Below are positions 17,512 to 26,111 of a DNA stretch of 35,522 nucleotides, one piece after another. Position 1 is the first letter of the stretch. The number at the start of each line of letters is the position of its first letter. The DNA is from Oscillospiraceae bacterium (lineage in GTDB: Bacteria; Bacillota; Clostridia; Oscillospirales; Ruminococcaceae). The notes below the pieces were generated by a model. The model was not told the DNA's origin, did not search any database, and was given only the letters and a program-made list of their open reading frames with translations. The translations under genes and the position numbers were made by a program. The stretch spans positions 1-35,522 of the forward strand of contig JAFVOU010000028.1 in NCBI GenBank assembly GCA_017505635.1, written 5' to 3'.

Positions 17512-18285
17512 TTATTCTCCATATCCTTTGATAAAGTTTTTCATAAAGTCTGGGTCTTGTTGCAGGATTGCGCTCTTATTTTCTTCCTTTTTCAACAATT
17601 CTTTCAAAACTTCTGGGGTTAATCCGTCAATTTTGCTGAATATGTATACGAAGTTTTTGTGCGCTCTTCGTGCATCAATTACCGCAGTGATATACTTCCT
17701 TTCTTGATTATACCGAATCTTTTCTGGATCGTTCAAGTCTTTTTGTCTTTGCTCTATGCGTTTTTGACGGTAGTCGGCTTGAATTTTCCGTTCTTTTTCG
17801 GTTTGCTTTTGATAGATAGACCTGCGCATAAGGATTTTTTCATCGCGTGTCATGTTTCTCAAGTATACGCCTTGCAGGAACAGTTCTTCTTCGCGTGTGA
17901 TTCCATATTTTGAAAGTCTAGGATTTAAAGCCAGCATTGTTAATTCTTTCGGCTTTTCTTCTTCATCTTTCGGTTCTCTATCTTCATCTGCAGTGTCAGA
18001 ATCAAGAACGGGATTATCAACAGTAGGCATAGGATCGCATCCGTTATCACTTCCCAAATCTTCTTCCACAGGCTTTTCTTCGGTTTCTTGTGGAATTGGG
18101 TCTTGGGCAGGTTCACTATTGCTGTCCTGGGCTTCCTGTATTGCTTTGATGTATTCTTGGGCTTGCGATTTTGCTGTTTCTTTTTCTTCATTTGTTTGTG
18201 CCTTTTGTAATAAGTCGAATAGTTCGGCAGCGCGAACATCTGTTTTTGATAGGTTTTTAAGGGTTAAATACCAATTTAATGCCAT
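17512..18285 (-). CDS. Acidic/coiled-coil head morphogenesis protein, 257 aa
   Basis: Starts at ATG 18285, overlapping the previous stop (TAATG). The middle (about 55-115) is highly acidic and disordered, rich in Glu, Asp and Pro; the C-terminal half is charged helix (REEELFLQGVYLRNMTRDEK). No known domain is recognised. Position within the head gene cluster and a helical, acidic composition suggest a second scaffold, a core protein or an ejected protein. A 99-codon basic frame with a hydrophobic segment lies inside it in another frame but lacks a ribosome site and is treated as a shadow. Confidence 0.6.
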   Translation of the reverse strand: MALNWYLTLKNLSKTDVRAAELFDLLQKAQTNEEKETAKSQAQEYIKAIQEAQDSNSEPAQDPIPQETEEKPVEEDLGSDNGCDPMPTVDNPVLDSDTADEDREPKDEEEKPKELTMLALNPRLSKYGITREEELFLQGVYLRNMTRDEKILMRRSIYQKQTEKERKIQADYRQKRIEQRQKDLNDPEKIRYNQERKYITAVIDARRAHKNFVYIFSKIDGLTPEVLKELLKKEENKSAILQQDPDFMKNFIKGYGE

Positions 18286-18641
18286 TATTTCCCCCTATTG
18301 TCTGCCATCTCTTCCATTTTTGCATCGATTTCTTTCATGTCATATTCTGGTGCGCCAAATGTTTTGTTATAATCAGCTTTTTGTGCTTCTTCCCAGATAT
18401 GATATGTTCTGATTTTTGAATCGATTTCTTGTTCTGTTTCAGCCATAGATGCGTGGTTAGCCAAGATTTTTATTTCTTTAATGCTGCCATCTTCTTGTCT
18501 GAATCCTGCTGCGACTTCGTATTGCACGTATCCGCCCGAATTGATTTCTGCTTTTTTCACGATGCCAGAAGTCTTAACAAATCCTTGTCCTTCTTGTTTG
18601 AATACCCATACTGCTGTGCCTAATTCATATTTTTGTTTCAT
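18285..18641 (-). CDS. Hypothetical head-region protein, 118 aa
   Basis: Starts MKQKYELGTAVWVFKQEG, a beta-rich N-terminal half with a KILANHASMAETEQEI segment, and ends in helix (MKEIDAKMEEMADNRGK). No motif recognised. Sandwiched between scaffold and the acidic protein, with overlapping stop/start downstream, it is co-translated with the head cluster. The N-terminal segment resembles small SH3-like barrels, which is only an impression. Confidence 0.6.
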   Translation of the reverse strand: MKQKYELGTAVWVFKQEGQGFVKTSGIVKKAEINSGGYVQYEVAAGFRQEDGSIKEIKILANHASMAETEQEIDSKIRTYHIWEEAQKADYNKTFGAPEYDMKEIDAKMEEMADNRGK

Positions 18642-18652
18642 GTTGTTGCCTT

Positions 18653-19414
18653 TTATTTATTCTTGGTTAATTCTTTTGCTCTTTCTTCCAGCATTTTATC
18701 CTGCTCTTCGCGTGATGCTTTTGAGAATGCTCTATCCCATTCTGCCTGGTTGAATTTCGGGTCTGAATGGATAACTGGGATTCTGTTCCCCATTTGCGCT
18801 TGTCTGATTTTGTTCAAGGACAATGCCCATAAGGAATTTGTTTGTGCCAGTTTTTTATGCATTTCGAATTCTGCATCATTGTTGCAGAAATCTTTTAACC
18901 ATGTTAGCAGGTTTTTATCCCATGCGCCCATGTCAGAAACTTCGCCAATTGCATCTTGAATCGCTTTGTTGCGGTCACTGATTATCTGTGCTTCGTGTGC
19001 CTGTTTCTGTTCTGCTGGTGTAAGGTCGAATACTTTATTCTCTACCAATTCGTCAAGAACGAATCGTCTGATATCGTTGTTTCTTTCGATTCCGATTCCT
19101 TTTTCCAAAGAAAGTTTGTCGATTTTTTCAAAGATACCATCGATTTTCTTTTTGTTTTCTTCGTTTGTGACGAATTCGTCAAACTTGCTGTCTAATACAA
19201 AGTCTTTTCCATATTCTTCTATCTTCTGCGGAACTTGTTTCAGCTTTGATATTTGTGAACGGAAATACTTTTTATCTTCTGCCAGTTTGCGTATTTTCTC
19301 GGCATCAAAATCGCCATCATCGTTGCGATATTCTGCCAAGTCATCAGCAGGTGGGTTGCCTGGTGTACCTTCATCTGCAGGTGGGTTTAAGTTGTTTTCA
19401 TCAACTTCTGCCAT
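18653..19414 (-). CDS. Scaffolding protein (gp9-like), 253 aa
   Basis: Located after the portal gene and before the capsid gene, as in T7. The N-terminus is acidic and Pro/Gly-rich (NPPADEGTPGNPPADDLAEYRNDDG). It is followed by long charged helices and ends with a basic helix (WDRAFSKASREEQDKMLEERAKELTKNK), the organisation expected of capsid-binding scaffolds. ATG at 19414 overlaps the preceding stop as TAATG. Confidence 0.75.
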   Translation of the reverse strand: MAEVDENNLNPPADEGTPGNPPADDLAEYRNDDGDFDAEKIRKLAEDKKYFRSQISKLKQVPQKIEEYGKDFVLDSKFDEFVTNEENKKKIDGIFEKIDKLSLEKGIGIERNNDIRRFVLDELVENKVFDLTPAEQKQAHEAQIISDRNKAIQDAIGEVSDMGAWDKNLLTWLKDFCNNDAEFEMHKKLAQTNSLWALSLNKIRQAQMGNRIPVIHSDPKFNQAEWDRAFSKASREEQDKMLEERAKELTKNK

Positions 19415-19668
19415 TATTTATCCTTTTTGTTGCTTTGTTGTTGCTTTGTTGCATCTTCGCCTTTGGCGATTAGGAAGTCTATTGCTTCCAGTCTGCCTAG
19501 GTATCGATGCAGGTTTATTCCGTTTGGGTCGCTTTGTGTTGGAACCATTGTTTTCATCTGTGAGATGAACTGTTCGCGGAATTTCTTCAGTTGGTCTATA
19601 ACGATTTGCTGTCCGATTGATGCAGCGATTGCGTTTCGTTCTAGAAGTGATTTCTCTGTTTGCATCAT
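19414..19668 (-). CDS. Small helical protein between portal and scaffold, 84 aa
   Basis: Starts MMQTEKSLLERN at 19668, overlapping the portal stop as ATGA, and ends overlapping the scaffold start. It is predicted mainly helical (QQIVIDQLKKFREQFISQMK) with a Lys/Gln-rich tail (KQQQSNKKDK). Small genes at this site are common in T7-type head clusters. No homologue is recognised. Confidence 0.65.
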   Translation of the reverse strand: MMQTEKSLLERNAIAASIGQQIVIDQLKKFREQFISQMKTMVPTQSDPNGINLHRYLGRLEAIDFLIAKGEDATKQQQSNKKDK

Positions 19669-21254
19669 TGCGGTAATCCTTCGCCTGCGTTAACTTTGTT
19701 TTTATATGCTTCCACAGCCACTTCTCTTGCAAGTTGCGCTCTTTGTTTTGCCATTTCCGTTTCTTGCTGGGCTTGTGCCATTGCTTGCATATTGGCTTCG
19801 ATATCTTCTTCTGGCAATATGATATCATCTTCTACGCGCAACAATTCTGCTAGTCTGTTTGCATATTTTGGTTTGTTCAGTGCTGTGGCTGTCAGCGAAC
19901 CGTCTTGTGCAGCCACATTGAACATGTCAATCATCATTGCGATTGCTTGAATCTGTTCTGTGTTCTTAACTTCTGTGGATGCCAATGTGACGCGTACGTT
20001 TTCCACATATTGTTTGATTGGAAATCCTTCTGGATAGAATCCTTCGATTTCCTGGAATTTCCACAACAGCCAGCGGACATCTTCTTCAATCATGTGTTGT
20101 GCAACTGCAACCATATTGTTAGAAACAGTGTTTAATCTATTGGTTCTTGCCGCTATTTCTGTTGCAGTCATTTTCTCGTTGGTCTGGTTTGGAATTGTTT
20201 CTGCCAGCATGACGGCTTTAATATTCATTTCCATCTGTGCTTGGTTCCACTGCTGTGTGTTTGGATCATCGCCAAGAACAAGTGGTGTCAATGATGGATT
20301 GTCTTTACCTGTGGATTCTACTGGTATCAGTTCCATAGGTTTCATTTCCAGTCTGTCATAGTCTAACTGGTGGTTTTGGTTTACGAGCCACATTGGTGCT
20401 GCGCGGAACATTAACCCGAACGTTGCGTAATATCTCAATGCGTTCAATTGGTTTAATTCTGGCAGGGCTTTTACACCAACACCGATTCCGTATACTGATC
20501 CTGGCTTTCTTGTCCAGAAGTCTGAACCAAAGTCGCAGTATTCTGACGTGCGGTCAACCAACAATTGTTCTCCGCATGTGACGTAGTAGTGCCACAATCC
20601 ATCTTCATAATTGAATATGGTGGATTCGTGCAGTTCTATTTCTTCGTCTTTGTTTGAATCTGTTGTTGGCACACCGTTCAGTTTGAAGTTTCTTGGGTCT
20701 AGTTCTGTCCATGTGTATGGTATTTCTTCGCGCTTGATTTTCAGTTTACGGTAGTATCCGTCTGTTTCGCCTGAGAATCCTTTTGTTAATGCCACGTCTT
20801 TGATTGGAATTGGTATACGGTAGAATCTTTTGTTCAGTTTATCAAATGTGCGGAAGCATACTGTAGTTCCTGCCACCAGGTCGTATGCAGATTCCAAATA
20901 GTTTTTAAGGTTTGGCACAAGGCATTTATTGATAGAACGTGAAACGTTTGAATCGAATTGTCTTTGTCCGACATTATCTTCGAATCCTTTGATGTCTGGT
21001 GCTTGTAATGTGGCTACTGTCTGTCCGTCTGAACAGATTATGCGCTGGAATCTTGCTGCGAATCCGTCTGCTGCTTCGCATCCAACATTGGTTAATAGGG
21101 CTGTGTTTTCCCAATTGTTTGGTATGTTCTCGTCAATATAGAACGAATCTCTGTTGGGCATAGTCATGCGGAACACTGATTGGTACAGCGAATCCCAGAC
21201 CGATTTTTCTGATGTTGCTTTAGAAAATCTTGCTTCTATATCTTTTACGTTCAT
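19665..21254 (-). CDS. Portal / head-tail connector protein (gp8-like), 529 aa
   Basis: Length and order match podoviral T7 gp8-type portals. Features include an N-terminal helix region with RFSKATSEKSVWDSLYQSVF, the segment WTELDPRNFKLNG, and the stem-helix region KMTATEIAARTNRLNTVSNN, which is a near-diagnostic pattern (MTATE(I/V)..R) of these portals. The C-terminal third is helical, Ala/Gln-rich (QAMAQAQQETEMAKQRAQ). ATG at 21254 overlaps the upstream stop (TAATG) and has a GGAGATTTAGGA site. Confidence 0.88.
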   Translation of the reverse strand: MNVKDIEARFSKATSEKSVWDSLYQSVFRMTMPNRDSFYIDENIPNNWENTALLTNVGCEAADGFAARFQRIICSDGQTVATLQAPDIKGFEDNVGQRQFDSNVSRSINKCLVPNLKNYLESAYDLVAGTTVCFRTFDKLNKRFYRIPIPIKDVALTKGFSGETDGYYRKLKIKREEIPYTWTELDPRNFKLNGVPTTDSNKDEEIELHESTIFNYEDGLWHYYVTCGEQLLVDRTSEYCDFGSDFWTRKPGSVYGIGVGVKALPELNQLNALRYYATFGLMFRAAPMWLVNQNHQLDYDRLEMKPMELIPVESTGKDNPSLTPLVLGDDPNTQQWNQAQMEMNIKAVMLAETIPNQTNEKMTATEIAARTNRLNTVSNNMVAVAQHMIEEDVRWLLWKFQEIEGFYPEGFPIKQYVENVRVTLASTEVKNTEQIQAIAMMIDMFNVAAQDGSLTATALNKPKYANRLAELLRVEDDIILPEEDIEANMQAMAQAQQETEMAKQRAQLAREVAVEAYKNKVNAGEGLPQ

Positions 21255-21565
21255 TATCCTAAATCTCCATATTTATCGTAGTCTATGGTTGGTGAAGAAA
21301 CACCAGAATATGATGTGTTTGTAAGCCCAGAAACTGCGTTCATCAGTTGCATGTTTTCTCGTCTTTGCTGGTCTTGTTGAATCTTTTTCTGTCTGGCTAA
21401 TTCTGCTTCTTGTGATGCAAGTGCCTTGGCGGTGGACTTTTGTGCTTGTTTTTGATATTTAAGGTTTAGATATTCAGCACGTGGGTTATAGCCTGTTATT
21501 GCACCAATTCCCCATCCTGCTACATCTAAGCTTCCTTTCCATAATTTTGAAAGTTTCCAACCCAA
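21254..21565 (-). CDS. Hypothetical protein between TerL and portal, TTG start, 103 aa
   Basis: The only start in reach is TTG at 21565, preceded by AAAAGGAGA; translation as MGWKLSKLWKG follows. Amphipathic/hydrophobic N-terminus (DVAGWGIGAITGYNP) then a Gln/Lys-rich helix (QKKIQQDQQRRENM) and a Ser/Thr-rich C-terminus. Small internal-virion-like proteins with this composition sit near portals in several podoviruses. No domain recognised. Confidence 0.65.
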   Translation of the reverse strand: MGWKLSKLWKGSLDVAGWGIGAITGYNPRAEYLNLKYQKQAQKSTAKALASQEAELARQKKIQQDQQRRENMQLMNAVSGLTNTSYSGVSSPTIDYDKYGDLG

Positions 21566-21623
21566 AAGAATCTCCTTTTATATCTATAAAATAACAATAC
21601 TGTTTTCAAAAATCAACAGTTTT
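21566..21623 (-). promoter_or_regulatory. AT-rich gap between TerL and portal-side gene, candidate promoter
   Basis: On the minus strand, ACTGTT and AACAGT form a 6-bp inverted repeat. TTGATT-17-TATTTT (21588-21616) and TTGAAA-17-TAGATA (21581-21609) are promoter-like, but their start sites would fall almost at the ribosome site of the next gene. The string TTGTTATTTT also occurs upstream of the capsid gene. This is only suggestive. Confidence 0.3.
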
Positions 21624-23057
21624 TTAGAACCACCGTTTTCCTGTGTTCTTGGTGGTAATGATTCCTGCTGCCTTATATGCTTCTACGGTTGATGTATGTG
21701 CATCGGTGGGCTTGTGTGTTTGTATGCGCCATATGCCCATTGCGATTGCATCTGCCATGTTTGGCGATTCTCCGTTAAGGTTTTTCTTAATTTCTTTCTT
21801 TTCTGCCAATCGAAGCATGCCTTTGCTTTGTTCTGCTGGCGCGTATATCTGTGCGTACATTTCGCGTTTTATTTGGTCTATGTATGCAGGGTTTCCAACA
21901 TACCAGCATTGGTTCTGGTTTATGGCTTTCTGCCACATTAGATATGCTTCTGTGCGCTGGTTGAATATGGTGTTGCCACCAGTTAGGGCTGTTGCGTTTC
22001 CGTAGAACCCGACCACACCAAGCGCGGTGCGTGATTTTGGGTCTGGTGCGCGTTGTTGCATTGTAGACAGACCTATTCCGTTTGCATCCCATATTTCTTC
22101 TGTTGCGCCTGTGCTGGCTCTGGCTTGTGCTGCTTTCACGACCAGTTGTGGTGCTTCCAGTTGGTATTTGCCTTCGATCCAAACAAGAATTGCACCGTAT
22201 CGGTTCTTGGCTATTCTGGCTATGATTGATTCGTCACCGTATCCGCCACCGACATCAAGTGATATAAGGTTCTGCGACCATGCTCGTTCATCCTGTGACA
22301 AATCTTCGTATGATCGAGAAAAGAAGTTGTCTATTCCTGTGTTGTCGAACCATTGTGCTGCATCCACGTCGTTCTGGCACATAATGAATCTTGTGTAGTA
22401 TACTGGGGATTCTATCTTTGCTCTCTCGTATGAATCGCGAAGGTGTGCTGGTAATGCTGTATTTTCCCACCAGTCGCACCGTATAAATAATGCGTTGTGT
22501 GCTTTGCAGAAGTCCACGACTGATTGTGGTGGGTTGTTGGATATCAGCATAATTACTGCACAGTGTCGTATTTCTGTTTCCAGCGCAGCCACCCCTTGCA
22601 CTTTATCCCATTTTTCTACTTCTTCGCAGATTAGCCAGTCGTATTTCTTCTGTTCGTTTTTAATATCCTGTCTGCCGAAGAAGTCGAAGTCTACGCGCAT
22701 ACAGCCTATAAATCTGTGCATAGGGTTAGCTTTGGATGTGTTTGCGCCTGTTCCGCGACATTCTGGTGCAAGTCGTTCGAACGCATCTTTTGAACCGTTC
22801 AAACCGTTCTCTGTCATGGTTGCGTATTTTACGGTCTGAAGGTATCCGTCATATGATCCGCTGATAACTGCTCGTTGTGCAAATTCAGACTTTCCGCTTC
22901 CGCGTGATCCTTCCAGAAGTATGATTAGCGGTTCAAGTTCTCCACGCAGGTATTCTGGTGTTTCCTGGAATGTCTGCACTGTTTCCATTATCTTTGGGTA
23001 TAGTGGAAGCAGTTTGCGTGGGCATTTTTCCATGATACGATCAAGCGATAGTTTCAT
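21624..23057 (-). CDS. terL: Terminase large subunit, 477 aa
   Basis: DNA-packaging motor with ATPase and nuclease. Walker A GSRGSGKS at residues 50-57; Walker B region DWLICEE with acidic residues at 145-146. The RuvC-like nuclease domain has Asp at 268 in LISLDVGGGYGDES and Asp at 436 in NMADAIAMG. The length is typical of TerL. ATG at 23057 overlaps the upstream stop (TAATG) and the gene follows a TerS-like gene. Family assignment is strong; whether it makes cohesive or headful ends is not visible. Confidence 0.93.
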   Translation of the reverse strand: MKLSLDRIMEKCPRKLLPLYPKIMETVQTFQETPEYLRGELEPLIILLEGSRGSGKSEFAQRAVISGSYDGYLQTVKYATMTENGLNGSKDAFERLAPECRGTGANTSKANPMHRFIGCMRVDFDFFGRQDIKNEQKKYDWLICEEVEKWDKVQGVAALETEIRHCAVIMLISNNPPQSVVDFCKAHNALFIRCDWWENTALPAHLRDSYERAKIESPVYYTRFIMCQNDVDAAQWFDNTGIDNFFSRSYEDLSQDERAWSQNLISLDVGGGYGDESIIARIAKNRYGAILVWIEGKYQLEAPQLVVKAAQARASTGATEEIWDANGIGLSTMQQRAPDPKSRTALGVVGFYGNATALTGGNTIFNQRTEAYLMWQKAINQNQCWYVGNPAYIDQIKREMYAQIYAPAEQSKGMLRLAEKKEIKKNLNGESPNMADAIAMGIWRIQTHKPTDAHTSTVEAYKAAGIITTKNTGKRWF

Positions 23058-23482
23058 TATTCGACTTCTATTGTTATTCTTTCTCTGGTTATTCTTTTTG
23101 CGCCATCTGGTATGTCACTATTGGGGTTTTCTCCTGCCATTTGTGCCAGTTGGGTCAGTTTATCAAGGTCACCTTCGTTGACTATTTTTGGTATGGCTCT
23201 GGCGATGGTTTGTTCCACGATTGACCTGCGGATATTGTTCATATCCAGTCCTGCCAGTTGCATTTTTTGTATAATTTCTTTGTTTTTTATATCGCCATCA
23301 AGGAACAGTTTTATTGCGCCTTTGATGGTGGTTTCAATGTTTTTTGGTGTGGCTGGAACGATTTCGCCTTCGATTGCTGCTTTTTCTGTAGTCAAAGCAA
23401 GGTCGTGGGCTTCTTTTCCTGCAGGAGCCCACTTGTTTGCTCTTTCTAGTGCTTTCATCTTTTTGGCGGTATCTTCGGTCAT
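23057..23482 (-). CDS. Putative terminase small subunit, 141 aa
   Basis: Lies immediately upstream of terL and overlaps it by one base. Small, helical and charged: N-terminal basic region ALERANKWAPAGKEAH, central RRSIVEQTIARAIPKI, and an acidic/basic C-terminal end (GAKRITRERITIEVE). No clear helix-turn-helix is recognised; the call rests on position, size and helical content. It starts directly after the SAM synthetase stop. Confidence 0.55.
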   Translation of the reverse strand: MTEDTAKKMKALERANKWAPAGKEAHDLALTTEKAAIEGEIVPATPKNIETTIKGAIKLFLDGDIKNKEIIQKMQLAGLDMNNIRRSIVEQTIARAIPKIVNEGDLDKLTQLAQMAGENPNSDIPDGAKRITRERITIEVE

Positions 23483-24304
23483 TTATTGCAATCCCCATTC
23501 TGCAAGTTTTTCAAACCCACCTAGTTTTTTGATGTATTCGCGTGCTGTTTCGACTATTGTTGTGAAAGGTATCATTTGTCCGTTTACGTTAACAAACTCG
23601 TCACCGATTGAACAAATGGCTTTTATTTCCTTTCCTGTTTTTTGTGCTTCCAGGAAACAATAGATGTTTACTGAACAGTCGGCTTTTGAAAGGTCTTTTC
23701 CATGCATTGTGCCACCACCAAGCGCATATTCTATGCCGTAGAAGTCGGAAGCAAGTTTGCGCCCTGTGATGCCTGTGTCGACATTGATTCCACCTGTCCA
23801 CAGACCTATTGGGTTTATTTTTGTTGCTCGTGGCACGATTCTTTTAATTTCTTCGTTGGTTGTGTTAGACCAGCAGATAGTCAATTCGTCTGTGTCTTCG
23901 TTTAATACTATCTTTCCATCGTATGCGTGGTCTGCGTACAATGCTTTACATATATTTAATGCTGTTCTGTGGATTGCTGGCATTGGAAATCCTGCGAATA
24001 CCCCATTATCGCCACAGCTCAGTTCTTTTTGGTTCTCTGCTAAGCAGGGATCTTGTGGTACTTCTATGTATTCAAACTTTTCAAATTCTTCGCCACTGAT
24101 TCTTTCTGCTATGGATTTTACCATTGCGTTTGGAATCATAACGGATGTTTCACCTGTGACAAAGCAGCATCCATGTCCGATAAGCACTTCGAATGCGCAC
24201 TTTGGGTTTTCTACCAGTCTGTAACAATAATCGACCAGCGCACCTGCGATTCGGTCTGCTATTTTATCTGGGTGAGCCATCGAAACCTTTTCAGTTATTT
24301 TCAT
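23483..24304 (-). CDS. Compact phage S-adenosylmethionine synthetase (MetK-like), 273 aa
   Basis: Would make S-adenosylmethionine from methionine and ATP. Signature elements of MetK are visible in order: HPDKIADRI at 11-19, GETS, CGDNGVFAGF at 97-106, GGINVDTGITGRK with the key Lys at 183, and GGGTMHGKDLSKAD at 196-209 (the ATP-binding GGG..GKD..K loop). About 110 residues shorter than the roughly 384-residue bacterial enzyme, with deletions between the GDNG and GRK blocks and at the C-terminus. Catalytic His, Asp and Lys positions appear retained, so activity is plausible. Strong AAAGGAG site. It lies in one cluster with a DNA methyltransferase, the likely consumer of its product. Confidence 0.85.
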   Translation of the reverse strand: MKITEKVSMAHPDKIADRIAGALVDYCYRLVENPKCAFEVLIGHGCCFVTGETSVMIPNAMVKSIAERISGEEFEKFEYIEVPQDPCLAENQKELSCGDNGVFAGFPMPAIHRTALNICKALYADHAYDGKIVLNEDTDELTICWSNTTNEEIKRIVPRATKINPIGLWTGGINVDTGITGRKLASDFYGIEYALGGGTMHGKDLSKADCSVNIYCFLEAQKTGKEIKAICSIGDEFVNVNGQMIPFTTIVETAREYIKKLGGFEKLAEWGLQ

Positions 24305-24307
24305 TTT

Positions 24308-24829
24308 TTACTCCTTTATTAGTGTATAAAGTTTTTTTGTTGATATATTTAATAATTGCATTGCTTTTGTGACACTTTCGTATTTTATACCGTTTATGTA
24401 AATTTCTCTTTTTCTTTTGCTCGGTTGTCCTTTTTTCTTAATACTTATTTTTTGTTTTGTTTCTAAACTATGATGTTTATTTTGGAATGGATTATTATGA
24501 AGTCCACGTTCTCTTTGTCTTTGTTTAAGTGTTCCATAGTTTGCATTATATATTCTATCGCACCATTCAAGGTTTTCCACGTTATTATTTCCAGGATTTT
24601 CATCTTTATGGTTTATTTCTGGAAGATTTTTTGGATTAGGAATAAAAGTTTCCGCAACAATTCGATGAACGGTTTTATAATATCTTTTTTTGTTTCGGTA
24701 TAGATAAACTGCCATATATTTTTCTTTTTCATATTGTCGAAGCTGTTTTCCATATTTGTTATAAACAGTTCCATCTGTTCTTACGGTATAATCTGGAAAC
24801 CCAAACACAGCTTTTTCTGTGATTTTCAT
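24308..24829 (-). CDS. HNH homing endonuclease (NUMOD4-HNH-NUMOD1 type), 173 aa
   Basis: N-terminal NUMOD4-like segment (FPDYTVRTDGTVYNKYGKQLRQ), HNH core (KTVHRIVAETFIPNPKNLPEINHKDENPGNNNVENLEWCD) and a C-terminal NUMOD-like DNA-binding segment (KYESVTKAMQLLNISTKKLYTL). The HNH signature INHKDEN...NNVENLEW is unmistakable for free-standing phage endonucleases. It sits between the methyltransferase and metK genes. The first six residues, MKITEK, are the same as those of the MetK-like protein, discussed as a finding. Base composition is more AT-rich than neighbours by eye. Confidence 0.9.
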   Translation of the reverse strand: MKITEKAVFGFPDYTVRTDGTVYNKYGKQLRQYEKEKYMAVYLYRNKKRYYKTVHRIVAETFIPNPKNLPEINHKDENPGNNNVENLEWCDRIYNANYGTLKQRQRERGLHNNPFQNKHHSLETKQKISIKKKGQPSKRKREIYINGIKYESVTKAMQLLNISTKKLYTLIKE

Positions 24830-24839
24830 ATTTTTCCTT

Positions 24840-26111
24840 TTAGTTTAATTTTATTGCTTTTTTTCCTGTAAAATCTTCCCATCGTTTAATAATAACATCA
24901 ACATATTTTGGATCTAGTTCAGTTGTGTAACACGTTCTATTGGTTTGTTCACATGCTATAAGTGTTGAACCACTTCCAGCAAACAAATCCAAAACAATTT
25001 CTTCTTGTTTTGTGCTGTTTCTAATTAATCTTGCCATAAGTTTTATTGGTTTCATTGTTGGATGAACCTTATTTGCCTTTGGTTTGTCTTCATATATGAC
25101 GGATGTGTCCAATTGTTCTACAAGTTCTTTGTATGCCCTTTTTAATTCTTCTTCGTTCATCAAATCGATTGCTTCCATAGTTGTGGTTTGTTTTCTGCCA
25201 CCGTTCCAAGTATGTGCTGCACCGTCTGTCCATCCGTATAAGCATGGTTCGTGTCTGAATTGGTAGTCTTTCCTTCCCAATATTAATGTGTTCTTTACCC
25301 AAATCAAGTTTTGTCTTATTTGTAAATCTGCATTTTTTGTTGCTTGATAAAAGTTGTATGCTTCAATATCTGCATACCAAATATAAAAGACCGCACCAGA
25401 TTTTAAGTGTTCTTTTGCTGTTATAAATGCTTTTGTTAAGAATTCTTGAAACTGTTCGTCACCCATCTGGTCGTTTTGAATAGTTAAACTGTCTTTTGTT
25501 TTTCCTACATAACTGACGTTATAAGGTGGGTCTGTCAGCAATAAATCTGCTTTTTTGCCATTCATTAATTTTTTTATATCTTCTGGTTCGGTTGCTGATC
25601 CGCACATTAATCTATGGTTGCCCAATTGATATATATCGCCAAGTTTAGATTTTGGTTCTTCTGGGATGTCTGGTGTGTCGACTTCCACGACTTCTTTTGT
25701 GTCGAAGTCTTCGGACATGTCTACTTTGAGTCCGTATGCTTCGAGCAGGATTGGTTCGAATTTCATTTGCAGGTCTTCGATGTTCCAATCTCCACCAAGT
25801 GTGTTATGTCCTAATACTGCTTCTTGTATTTCTTCCTTGGTCAGTTCGCGCTGTGCGACCATGCATTCTATTTCTGCGTTTGGATCCTGTTCTTTGAACA
25901 CTAACCATCTTGCGTGTCCTGATAGAATCATATTGTGGCAGTCCACGATTATACGGTGTGTGTATCCATTTTTCTGCATTGACCGTTTCAAACCTTTCAG
26001 TGTTTCCTTTGTAATGGTTCGTGGGTTGTCTGGGTTTGGGTGCAGGTCGGACACCTTGCGGATTTCGTGTTTCCATCTTCCGTCATCAAATTTGGTTTTC
26101 TGTTCTGGCAT
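24840..26111 (-). CDS. ParB-like domain fused to beta-class DNA (N4/N6) methyltransferase, 423 aa
   Basis: Adenine or cytosine-N4 methylation of DNA. Residues about 10-110 form a ParB/Srx-like domain (LHPNPDNPRTITKETLKGLKRSM and ILSGHARWLVF). The catalytic motif IV is TDPPYNV (193-199), and the SAM-binding motif I is DLFAGSGSTLIAC (375-387). Catalytic motif before the SAM motif is the beta-class order. Such fused enzymes are common in phages and usually lack a partner nuclease, so self-protection against host restriction, or hiding of packaging or replication sites, is inferred. Target sequence unknown. Good AAAGGAAG site. Confidence 0.92.
   Translation of the reverse strand: MPEQKTKFDDGRWKHEIRKVSDLHPNPDNPRTITKETLKGLKRSMQKNGYTHRIIVDCHNMILSGHARWLVFKEQDPNAEIECMVAQRELTKEEIQEAVLGHNTLGGDWNIEDLQMKFEPILLEAYGLKVDMSEDFDTKEVVEVDTPDIPEEPKSKLGDIYQLGNHRLMCGSATEPEDIKKLMNGKKADLLLTDPPYNVSYVGKTKDSLTIQNDQMGDEQFQEFLTKAFITAKEHLKSGAVFYIWYADIEAYNFYQATKNADLQIRQNLIWVKNTLILGRKDYQFRHEPCLYGWTDGAAHTWNGGRKQTTTMEAIDLMNEEELKRAYKELVEQLDTSVIYEDKPKANKVHPTMKPIKLMARLIRNSTKQEEIVLDLFAGSGSTLIACEQTNRTCYTTELDPKYVDVIIKRWEDFTGKKAIKLN

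Noticed and set aside
17940..18239. 99-codon minus-strand frame inside the acidic head protein, basic with a hydrophobic segment
   Set aside because: No ribosome site before its ATG; a Lys/Asn-rich product is expected in a shifted frame of a Glu-rich gene, and codon use follows the 257-residue frame.
19418..19828. 136-codon minus-strand frame overlapping the portal end and the 84-aa gene
   Set aside because: It is a shifted frame across two well-supported genes; the product is low-complexity Lys/Arg/Thr/Asn and has no good start.
21787..22182. 131-codon minus-strand frame within terL
   Set aside because: Arg/Thr/Asn-rich shadow in another frame of the terminase, without a ribosome site.
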